Part shown: one piece after another, positions 8,104 to 16,367 of the stretch
Layout of the letters: the number at the start of each line of letters is the position of its first letter
How positions within the stretch are numbered: position 1 is the stretch's first letter
Origin: CAYZUC01 sp964481705
GTDB lineage: Bacteria > Bacillota > Clostridia > Lachnospirales > Lachnospiraceae
NCBI GenBank assembly: GCA_964481705.1
Contig: CAYZUC010000050.1
Location: forward strand, 1-19,888
Direction of reading: 5' to 3'
DNA: 19,888 nt
The notes under the pieces: model-generated
The model's database searches: none
What the model was told of the DNA's origin: nothing
What the model saw: the letters and a program-made list of their open reading frames with translations, nothing else
Position numbers and translations under genes: made by a program

Positions 8104-11100
8104 ATGAATACTACTCAAATAAAGAGATTTGCACAAGATGTCCGAAAGAAGTTGATTACATTGGTTGGGGGTAAACTGGAAGCAGTTTTAACACAAGATA
8201 GTGCTGCTTTGCGTGCAAAGACAGATACGATTAACAAGTTGAACAACGAGATCAAATCAATTGGAAAGGAAGCCTTGATCGACAAGGTCGCCTACATCTG
8301 GTTCAATCGATTGGTTGCATTACGTTTTATGGATGCCAATGATTTTCAGCCATTGGGTATTAATGTATTATCGCCTGCACAGGGAACGTCCAGTACTTCA
8401 CCACAGATATTGAGCGATATTCAAGCCGGAGTCTTTCCTGAAGATTTGCCTTTGGATCGCAAATATATCAACAATGTTCTTAGTGGTGTAACTACCTCAA
8501 ATAATCCGGACAACGATATTTTCCGTCACATTTTGATTGCAGTATGCAACGATTTACACCGAATTTTTCCGTTTTTATTTGAACGGATTGATGATTACAC
8601 TGAGCTTCTACTACCTGATGATCTCACCTCTCCGTTCTCCATTATTGCGGATGTCGTGAATGGAATGTCGGTAAGTGATTGCTTGGAAGTGGAAATTATT
8701 GGTTGGCTATATCAATTCTATATTTCAGAAAAGAAAGATGAAGTTTTTGCATCTAAGAGCAGGGTTAAAAAAGAAGATATCCCTGCGGCGACACAACTGT
8801 TCACGCCACGTTGGATTGTAGAATATATGATACAAAATACTGTCGGGAAACTGTGGGTGCAGAACAATCCCACGTCTAACCTGAGAAATTACATGCCATA
8901 CTATATCGAATCACCTTCGGAAAATACAATTGATTATCTGAAGATTGATTCTGTCGAAGAAATTAAATTGTTAGACCAGGCTTGTGGAAGTGGGCATATT
9001 TTAGTGTATGGATTTGAGTTACTAACCAAAATCTACGAAGAACAAGGATACAGCACTTCTGATATTCCTGCTTTGATTATTGAGAAGAATCTATATGGCT
9101 TAGAAATAGATGAACGAGCAGCACAGTTAGCCGCTTTTGCCATTATAATGAAGGCACGGCAGTATTACCGCCGTTTCTTTAGGAAAGTTGCAACTCCCAA
9201 CATTATTTGTTATGAAGATATTACGTTGAGTGTAGATGAGATAGACACAATAATCGACTATTACAATATAAAAAATGAAGACGCATTTAAAGCTGATCTA
9301 AAATTGTTGGAACAAGCAACAAACTTAGGTTCTTTAATACAGCCGCATACTGATTTGACGACTCTAGAGAAATTGAATAACCAGTTAAAATTAGAAATAG
9401 GGTCTTCCGATCTATTTTGGCAACAAACACAAAACAAACTGTTTTCTGCTGTAAATCAATTGACTCCTTTAGCACGAAAATATCATTGTGTAGTGGATAA
9501 TCCGCCATATATGGGTGGAGGTAATATGAATCCAGCATTAAGCGACTTTGTGAAGAGTAATTATCCCAAATCAAAGGCTGATTTAATGGCCTGCTTTATG
9601 GAAGCCGGTATTTCAATATTGTATCCAAAAGGTTTCATGGGAATGATTAACCAACGCTCTTGGATGTTTTTGAACAGCTATGAAGAACTTAGAGAGCAAT
9701 TGGTTGATACTATCCATATTGACACACTATTGTATTTAGGTCCAAAGACTTTTCCTGAAATAGGAGGAGAGGTTGTACAAAATGTTGCTTTTACGCTTGT
9801 TGATACAAAAAGCAAATCCAAAGGAACTTATATACGATTGACAGCTTTTGACTCCTCCAAATTGAAAAAACAAAAAGCATTAGAAGCTATACACAATCCG
9901 AATTGTAGCTGGTTCTACAATGTTTATCAAAAAGATTTTGAGAAAATAAGAGGGATCCCATTTGGGTTTTGGTTAAGTGTCAAAGAAAAAGAGGTCTTAT
10001 CAAGAGCTATTTTCTTTGATGAAATTTCTAGACCATGTACGGGAATGCAAAGTGGAGCTAACCCCGAATTTGTAAGGTATTGGACAGAAGTTGGTCATGG
10101 TAAAATAGGAAACTATGAAAAAAGCTTCAAAAAAAAATGGTGTAGATATCAAATGGGAGGAGAGTCTGTAAAATGGACAGGAAATCCCAACATGATTATT
10201 TTATGGGAAAATGATGGAGAAAAAGTACAAAACCACAAAAGTTCAGTTATCAGGAATAAAAGCTTATTTGGAAAAAAAGGAATTAGTTGGAAGAGAATTT
10301 CATCGTCAGATAATAAATTGAAACTTTTACCTGAAGGAATGATTTTTGATCAATCTGCAGATTCTTTATTTCCATTAGACAACAATAACTTCCTATATAT
10401 ATTTGGGTATTCAAACTCTAAAGTAATGGGCGAATACTTTAATCTTTTTAGCCCCACTTTAAATCTGACCTCTGGGTCTGTAGAAAAATTGCCTATTTAT
10501 ATTGACAGCAATAGCCTGATTGATAATTTAACTTTAAGTTGTATAACTATATCAAATGATTTTCAATCAAAGAAAGAAGATCATATTTATTTTAATAAAA
10601 ATGAGTTGATTCGCTTGAAAAGTGAAAGTGTTTATATGGCTATTAATAACTACAAGAGCTATTGGACATCTCAATTTTGGATATTACATCAGAACGAAGA
10701 AGAACTCAATCGTCTGTTTATAGAGATATATGGCTTACAAAGTGAGCTAACACCTGATATTCCGATAGGAGAAATAACCATTCTAAAAGAGGAACTTTCA
10801 CAAAGAAAATTAAAAAAGATAAAAGATTCAGAGGAGGAATCTGAAGATTCGGGATGGACTCCTCAATGGGAACATTTGGAACAATCTTTCAGACAAAATG
10901 GTTGCGAATTAACAGAATTACCTTTCAATTATAAAGAATTAATAGCCCAGTTGATATCTTATGCTGTTGGTTGCATATTCGGACGATATTCGTTAGATAA
11001 AGAAGGGCTGATTTTAGCCAATCAAGGCGAAACCTTTACTGATTATCTAAACAAAGTAGAAAAAGCAAAAGAAGAATTACTGTTTGTTCCCGATGAAGAT

Positions 11101-11721
11101 AATGTTGTTCCTATTTTGGAAGAAGAATGGTTTGATGATGATATTGTTAGTCGAATAAAAGAATTTATCCGTGCGGTTTGGGGAGAGGCATCTTATAGCG
11201 ACAATATCCATTATATTGAAGATGTTTTAGGGAAAGACTTGCGCAAGTATCTAACTAAGGATTTTTATAAAGATCATATTAAACGCTATAAAAAACGTCC
11301 GATATACTGGATGTTCTCTTCAGCCAAAGGTCATTTTAATGTATTGATTTATATGCACCGATATACTCCTGATACACTTAATTATATTTTGAACTCGTAC
11401 CTCCGTCCGTTTATGGAGAAAGTACGTAATGAGTTACAACGTCAGGAAGATATTATTATTTCAGGTTCTGTTACAGAACAGGGAAAAGCCCGTAAACGTC
11501 AAGATAATCTAAAAGACATACTAAAGGATTGTGAGGCGTATGAATATGAAATATTATATCCATTGGCAGGAGAACGCATTGAAATAGATTTGGATGATGG
11601 AGTATTGGTGAATTATAATAAATTTGGTAATGCTATTGCTCCAGTACTAGGACTGAATGATACAAAAACAAAGAAGAAGGTAAAAACATTCGACTGGATA
11701 GACACATCAACAATAAGATGA
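8104..11721 (+). CDS. pglX: BREX-1 adenine-specific DNA methyltransferase PglX
   Basis: The protein has 1205 residues, typical for type 1 PglX. The SAM-binding motif I is LLDQACGSGHILVYGFELL, with D291 and G295-S-G. It has Gln where many N6-adenine methylases have Pro (DPxxGSG). The catalytic motif IV is VVDNPPYMGG, with N466-P-P-Y469. The target-recognition half starts near TGMQSGANPEFVRYW (about residue 645) and extends to about 870. The C-terminal region is conserved again (KKRPIYWMFSSAKGHFNVLIYMHRY). PglX methylates one adenine of a non-palindromic host sequence, marking self DNA, and is also needed for defence. An A9 run at 10129-10137 encodes three lysines (676-678) inside the recognition region. 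The stop overlaps the pglZ ATG (ATGA). Confidence 0.95.
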   Translation: MNTTQIKRFAQDVRKKLITLVGGKLEAVLTQDSAALRAKTDTINKLNNEIKSIGKEALIDKVAYIWFNRLVALRFMDANDFQPLGINVLSPAQGTSSTSPQILSDIQAGVFPEDLPLDRKYINNVLSGVTTSNNPDNDIFRHILIAVCNDLHRIFPFLFERIDDYTELLLPDDLTSPFSIIADVVNGMSVSDCLEVEIIGWLYQFYISEKKDEVFASKSRVKKEDIPAATQLFTPRWIVEYMIQNTVGKLWVQNNPTSNLRNYMPYYIESPSENTIDYLKIDSVEEIKLLDQACGSGHILVYGFELLTKIYEEQGYSTSDIPALIIEKNLYGLEIDERAAQLAAFAIIMKARQYYRRFFRKVATPNIICYEDITLSVDEIDTIIDYYNIKNEDAFKADLKLLEQATNLGSLIQPHTDLTTLEKLNNQLKLEIGSSDLFWQQTQNKLFSAVNQLTPLARKYHCVVDNPPYMGGGNMNPALSDFVKSNYPKSKADLMACFMEAGISILYPKGFMGMINQRSWMFLNSYEELREQLVDTIHIDTLLYLGPKTFPEIGGEVVQNVAFTLVDTKSKSKGTYIRLTAFDSSKLKKQKALEAIHNPNCSWFYNVYQKDFEKIRGIPFGFWLSVKEKEVLSRAIFFDEISRPCTGMQSGANPEFVRYWTEVGHGKIGNYEKSFKKKWCRYQMGGESVKWTGNPNMIILWENDGEKVQNHKSSVIRNKSLFGKKGISWKRISSSDNKLKLLPEGMIFDQSADSLFPLDNNNFLYIFGYSNSKVMGEYFNLFSPTLNLTSGSVEKLPIYIDSNSLIDNLTLSCITISNDFQSKKEDHIYFNKNELIRLKSESVYMAINNYKSYWTSQFWILHQNEEELNRLFIEIYGLQSELTPDIPIGEITILKEELSQRKLKKIKDSEEESEDSGWTPQWEHLEQSFRQNGCELTELPFNYKELIAQLISYAVGCIFGRYSLDKEGLILANQGETFTDYLNKVEKAKEELLFVPDEDNVVPILEEEWFDDDIVSRIKEFIRAVWGEASYSDNIHYIEDVLGKDLRKYLTKDFYKDHIKRYKKRPIYWMFSSAKGHFNVLIYMHRYTPDTLNYILNSYLRPFMEKVRNELQRQEDIIISGSVTEQGKARKRQDNLKDILKDCEAYEYEILYPLAGERIEIDLDDGVLVNYNKFGNAIAPVLGLNDTKTKKKVKTFDWIDTSTIR

Positions 11722-14216
11722 CAAAAATAGAAAAAAATTTAGAAAAGCTATACAATCAACACCGCATTGTGATATGGTACGATCCGGAACGAGCTTTTGA
11801 AGAAGAACTCGCTGATATTAATTTGCCTGACGTATCAGTTATTACTGTTGATAATGATGAGTTAGCATTGAAATACCGCATATTGATACATGAACCTAAA
11901 CAAAAGTTTTTGTTGTATATGCCATATGCCCGTCCATCATACGACGATAATTGGTTGTTGGATATAGAACTGTCACAGCAGCTATTTCATACGGATCAAA
12001 CATCTATATTATTGCAAGAATTGGAATTGCCTTTCCATTACCAAAGTTGGCTAAAGCAGCAATCAGTTTTTTTTAATAACAAAGACAGAATGAACAAGTT
12101 TAGAGTTTTAGTCTCAAAAAACGATAGTGTAGATACTCTTAACAAAAAACAGATACAAGTATTATTAGGTACTAATCAACATGATTTAGACACATTATTA
12201 CGCGAGTATGTAAAGGCATTTGTAGAGGGAAAAGCCGAAATAATTAAAGGAACGTTAGAAAAATATGGTTTATCTGATTATTTCTGGGAAGCAATAAAAA
12301 AGCAATATGGGATAGAAAATAACTCACATAATATATATGATTTTCTCTTGACACTTTTTCAATATAGTTCTCAAATTCTTTGTGGTAATAAGGTGTCATC
12401 CATAGCAAAAATCACACTGTCAAACTGGAAAGATATGCTTTCGTTTTCAGATACGTTTAATGTAATCTCCGAGCGTATTGCATGTGATCTTCAAGTCTCA
12501 AATATTTTTGCTAATATTATTTTGGAGGATTTGGTAGACGAAGATGTATTTGAAGTTATAGACCAGCACATTGTAAAAGATTTGATAAAAAAAGTAACCG
12601 ATCACACTTTCGATGTCGCTAAAGTCGAAGATGTGATTAATAAAAGAACATCTAAACATTGGTACAAAAAGTATGCGGAATACTATCAGGCTATCTTAAG
12701 AGCAGTACAGTTTACAGAAACAGTGCAACGAATTAATCTTAGCAATTTAAATAGTTTGGAGAAAGGATTTGAACTGTACGCAAATCAGTACTACAGAATA
12801 GATCAGTATTACCGTCAATTTATTTATTTGTTACGCAAAGTGAGCAATGCAACTCTTTTGCAATCTTTGTATAAGGAAGTAGAGAAGATCTACTCCAATC
12901 GTTGGTTACTCGACCTTGCTGATCAATGGCAGCAATGCATAGAGAATAATGAAGGGTGGTATTTTGGAAACAAAAGTCAATTCCACTTCTTTAATTCTAT
13001 TGTAAAATCTAAATACATAAATCAGAAGAAAAAGGTGTTTGTCATTATTTCAGATGCGATGCGTTTTGAAATAGGGGAAGAGCTACATCGAAGGATTAAT
13101 CTCCAAAATCGTTTTGAATCAAATTTAGATTATAGAATAACTGGACTACCTTCATACACACAATTAGGAATGGCCGCTTTGCTACCCAATCAGAGTATAA
13201 GCTTGGGTGACGGAGATGATATATTTGTAGATGGACTATCAAGCAAGGGAGCTTTACCAAGAGCCAAAATTCTGAACGATATAGGAAAGATTAAAGCTAC
13301 AACTATTTCAGCAGAAGAATTATCTTCATTTAAAGTAAAATCAGAAGAAGCGAAAGATCTAGTTCAACAACACGATGTGGTATATGTATATCACAATATT
13401 ATAGATAAAACAGGTGATGATAAGATAACAGAGGACAAAGTCTTTGATGCTGCCAATACCGAAATTGAACATTTAATAGATTTGATAAAAAAAATTGGAA
13501 GTTTTAACATTACCCACATTGTGATAACGGCAGATCATGGATTTTTATATCAAAATGAGACTTTAGCAGAGTCTGATTTTACAGATGCTGCTATTATAGG
13601 GGAGATTATTAAAAGCAATAGGCGCTTTGTAGTTGGAAAAGAGCTACAGCATAATGATGCTGTAGTGAAATATATTGCAGAGGATCTTCATATTCATTCC
13701 GACCGGGAGATACTGATACCTAAAGGAATGAACCGCCTGCGGAAGCAAGGTTCAGGAAGCCGATTTATACACGGTGGAGCTATGTTACAAGAAGTGGTAG
13801 TAGCAGTACTTACTGTTGTAAAAAAGAGAGAAGATACTATCAGCAAAGTCAATGTAGACATAATCAATAAAAGCAATAACAAAATTACGACCAATATCCA
13901 TCCAGTAAAATTCTATCAATCAGAATCGGCTATCGGGCGTACTCTTGGTCGTAAATTGAAAGCTTATTTTGCAGTAGAAGATCGTGGCGAAAAACAGATA
14001 ATAAGTGATGTATTTGTTCATTTTTTTGACATAACATCTAATAGACCCGAAGATCGTGAAGTAAAATACGATTTTCGGTTCTCCACTAATTTACAAAAGC
14101 ATGATAATGTGCGGCTTTTTGTTGAAGAACAGATAGAAGGATCAACACAATGGATTGCATATACTGATTATAGATTCTGCCTAAGTTTAGGCATGTCTAA
14201 CGATTTTGATTTTTAA
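11718..14216 (+). CDS. pglZ: BREX-1 phosphatase-like protein PglZ (type A)
   Basis: The 832 residues match BREX-1 PglZ type A. The alkaline-phosphatase-superfamily core is visible: KVFVIISDAMRFEIGEEL with the metal-ligand aspartate D446, then HIVITADHGFLYQ with D606-H607, then GSRFIHGGAMLQEVVVAVL with H685. The N-terminal start (HRIVIWYDPERAFEEEL) is also typical, and the C-terminal 130 residues look like a beta-rich tail. PglZ is a required BREX component with a phosphodiesterase/nuclease-like metal centre; purified homologues cut nucleic acid, but its in vivo substrate is uncertain. It is translationally coupled to pglX and followed by brxL after 12 bp. Confidence 0.95.
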   Translation: MTKIEKNLEKLYNQHRIVIWYDPERAFEEELADINLPDVSVITVDNDELALKYRILIHEPKQKFLLYMPYARPSYDDNWLLDIELSQQLFHTDQTSILLQELELPFHYQSWLKQQSVFFNNKDRMNKFRVLVSKNDSVDTLNKKQIQVLLGTNQHDLDTLLREYVKAFVEGKAEIIKGTLEKYGLSDYFWEAIKKQYGIENNSHNIYDFLLTLFQYSSQILCGNKVSSIAKITLSNWKDMLSFSDTFNVISERIACDLQVSNIFANIILEDLVDEDVFEVIDQHIVKDLIKKVTDHTFDVAKVEDVINKRTSKHWYKKYAEYYQAILRAVQFTETVQRINLSNLNSLEKGFELYANQYYRIDQYYRQFIYLLRKVSNATLLQSLYKEVEKIYSNRWLLDLADQWQQCIENNEGWYFGNKSQFHFFNSIVKSKYINQKKKVFVIISDAMRFEIGEELHRRINLQNRFESNLDYRITGLPSYTQLGMAALLPNQSISLGDGDDIFVDGLSSKGALPRAKILNDIGKIKATTISAEELSSFKVKSEEAKDLVQQHDVVYVYHNIIDKTGDDKITEDKVFDAANTEIEHLIDLIKKIGSFNITHIVITADHGFLYQNETLAESDFTDAAIIGEIIKSNRRFVVGKELQHNDAVVKYIAEDLHIHSDREILIPKGMNRLRKQGSGSRFIHGGAMLQEVVVAVLTVVKKREDTISKVNVDIINKSNNKITTNIHPVKFYQSESAIGRTLGRKLKAYFAVEDRGEKQIISDVFVHFFDITSNRPEDREVKYDFRFSTNLQKHDNVRLFVEEQIEGSTQWIAYTDYRFCLSLGMSNDFDF

Positions 14217-14228
14217 AACAGGAAGAAA

Positions 14229-16292
14229 ATGAAAGCTCTTGACCGGAAAATAAATAATTTTTTTGCAGGTAAGGTCGTCCGCAAAGATTTGACGCAAAAA
14301 GTAAAAGGAAATGCGATTGTACCTAATTACGTATTGGAATATCTATTGGGGCAATATTGTGCCTCTGATCAAGAAGATACAATCAATGCAGGAATTGAAA
14401 CGGTGAAGACAATCATTGCCCAGCATTTTGTATATCGTGATGAAGCGGAGGCAGTGAAGTCGAAAATTCGTGAAAAAGGGACACACCGAATTATTGATAA
14501 AATATCGGCCAAATTGAATGATCGAGCAGACCGCTATGAGGCAAGGTTTAGTAATCTGGGATTGAATAATATCCCGATAAGAGATGAGATCGTTAAAAAG
14601 AATCCAAAGTTGCTATCCGAAGGCGTTTGGTCTTTAGTTAATATGGGATATTTGGTTTCTGATGAAAGAAATACACCACCATGGATCATTGAAAGTGTAA
14701 AGCCGATACAAATTGCTCATGTCGATATACAAGACTACAAAGACCAACGTAAGTATTTCTCTACAGAGGAATGGATGGGTATGCTAATGCAAACGATTGG
14801 TTTAAATCCAGAGGAGTTTTCGACCCGATCTAAATTTATTCAGTTAGCACGTTTAATCCCGTTCACTGAGAATAATTACAATTTGATAGAACTTGGGCCC
14901 AAAGGGACTGGCAAGTCTCATATTTTTTCAGAATTGTCTCCCCACGGTATTCTAATTTCCGGAGGAGAGGTTTCGAAAGCAAAGCTATTTGTAAACAATT
15001 CCAATGGCAACATAGGTCTAGTTGGCTATTGGGATGTTATTGCTTATGATGAATTTGCCGGAAAATCGAAAAAAGTTGATAGAGGAATGGTGGATATCAT
15101 GAAAAACTATATGGCTAATAAATCATTTTCGCGTGGATCAGATGTATATCAGGCAGAAGCCTCTATGGTTTTTGTTGGGAATACGGATCATCCTGTTCCA
15201 TACATGATGAAGCACAGTCATTTATTTGATGCTTTGCCAAAAGATTATCATGATACAGCTTTCTTAGACCGTATTCATGCTTATTTACCAGGTTGGGAAG
15301 TTTCTAAATTAAGAAATGAATTGTTTACTGATGATTTCGGTTTCATTGTCGATTATTTAGCAGAAATATTAAAAGCTTTGCGAAAAGAAGATCACAGTAA
15401 GCTGTATCAGCAATATTTTGAACTTTCCTCAACAATAACCACACGCGATAAAACTGCTATTGAAAAAACTTTTTCAGGATTTGTGAAAATCATTTACCCC
15501 GACCTGAAAATGAGCAAGGAAGATGTGAAACAATTGCTCGATTTTGCCATAGAATCCCGCAAAAGAGTAAAAGATCAGCTTATTAAAATGGATGAGACAT
15601 TTAATGATGATCCCGTCTTTTTTGAGTACACAGATAGGGACGATAATAAATATACTGTTGAGACATTGGAGGAAATTGAATATGGAGACAAAAAAGAATA
15701 TCAGGAAGTAAATTCCGTGGAGCATGAAGGGAAAAATGCCTCCCAAGCGGATATAAAAACAAAAAAAGTGACGTTAAGTGGTTTTTCTAAACATATACGA
15801 GAGAATCAAACGAACATTTCTTATGATCGCCTATTTGGCAACTATTTAGAAGGAGCAACCGAGTTTCTTATACAGGATCCCTATATCAGGATGCCTTACC
15901 AATTTAGAAACTTTATTGAGTTTTGTTCCCTAATTTATAAAAGAAATACAGATGCTGATAAAATTTCCATAAAACTAATTACATGGAATGATGAACAGCA
16001 CATGCCGAATGCCGTTGATAATATCCAAGAGATAAAAAACTCATTAGACGAATTGAGTATTAATCTTGAAGTAGAATTTAAAGAAACGGCACATGATAGA
16101 TATATTGTTATTAACAATGGTTGGAAGATACATTTAGGCAGAGGTCTTGATATATGGCAAAAAACAAATAGCTATTTCGACATAGGGGAAGTGCTTCAAG
16201 AAAAAAGAAAATGCAAAGAATTTGATATAGTAGTTGTTGCCACAGATAATGGTGATAAAACAAACAAGCTACTCTATGATGAGAAAGATTGA
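14229..16292 (+). CDS. brxL: BrxL AAA+ protein with a MIT_C-like domain replacing the Lon-protease-like C-terminus
   Basis: Residues 1-480 are clearly BrxL: FFAGKVVRKDLTQKVKG, VPNYVLEYLLGQYCASD and RFSNLGL at the N-terminus. The AAA+ core has Walker A GPKGTGKS (223-230, K229), Walker B AYDEF (D274-E275), sensor-type VFVGNT (N318) and DTAFLDRIHAYLPGWE. The E. coli protein then has a Lon-protease-like domain. Here no Ser-Lys Lon signature is visible. Instead, residues about 530-680 resemble the PLD-like MIT_C domain of MITD1: YDRLFGNYLEGATE, QDPYIRMPYQFRNFIEFCSL (D550), IQEIKNSLDELSINLEVEF, AHDRYIVINNGW (H622-D-R624), and HLGRGLD (637-641). BrxL is a ring-forming DNA-binding motor needed for defence. 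The start after AGGAAG at 14220-14225 fits well. Confidence 0.92.
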   Translation: MKALDRKINNFFAGKVVRKDLTQKVKGNAIVPNYVLEYLLGQYCASDQEDTINAGIETVKTIIAQHFVYRDEAEAVKSKIREKGTHRIIDKISAKLNDRADRYEARFSNLGLNNIPIRDEIVKKNPKLLSEGVWSLVNMGYLVSDERNTPPWIIESVKPIQIAHVDIQDYKDQRKYFSTEEWMGMLMQTIGLNPEEFSTRSKFIQLARLIPFTENNYNLIELGPKGTGKSHIFSELSPHGILISGGEVSKAKLFVNNSNGNIGLVGYWDVIAYDEFAGKSKKVDRGMVDIMKNYMANKSFSRGSDVYQAEASMVFVGNTDHPVPYMMKHSHLFDALPKDYHDTAFLDRIHAYLPGWEVSKLRNELFTDDFGFIVDYLAEILKALRKEDHSKLYQQYFELSSTITTRDKTAIEKTFSGFVKIIYPDLKMSKEDVKQLLDFAIESRKRVKDQLIKMDETFNDDPVFFEYTDRDDNKYTVETLEEIEYGDKKEYQEVNSVEHEGKNASQADIKTKKVTLSGFSKHIRENQTNISYDRLFGNYLEGATEFLIQDPYIRMPYQFRNFIEFCSLIYKRNTDADKISIKLITWNDEQHMPNAVDNIQEIKNSLDELSINLEVEFKETAHDRYIVINNGWKIHLGRGLDIWQKTNSYFDIGEVLQEKRKCKEFDIVVVATDNGDKTNKLLYDEKD

Positions 16293-16323
16293 GCGAATCT
16301 CCCATTGTTGTGATGTTACAATT

Positions 16324-16339
16324 TTTAGTCCCGACTAAA
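16324..16339. promoter_or_regulatory. perfect 7-bp inverted repeat between brxL and the last gene
   Basis: TTTAGTC-CC-GACTAAA is a perfect palindrome with a 2-bp centre, 28 bp before the ATG of the GHKL gene. The centre is too short for a stable RNA hairpin and no T-tract follows, so a dimeric DNA-binding protein site is more plausible than a terminator. I find no strict TAnnTTTG promoter in this 75-bp gap, so the downstream gene may depend on read-through from the BREX transcript. Confidence 0.35.
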
Positions 16340-16367
16340 TTCTCATGAAATCTAAATAATAATAAAA

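Noticed and set aside
13694..13894. Minus-strand Leu/Val/Ile-rich ORF inside pglZ
   Set aside because: It is a shadow of the pglZ coding strand, with low-complexity hydrophobic translation and no independent support.
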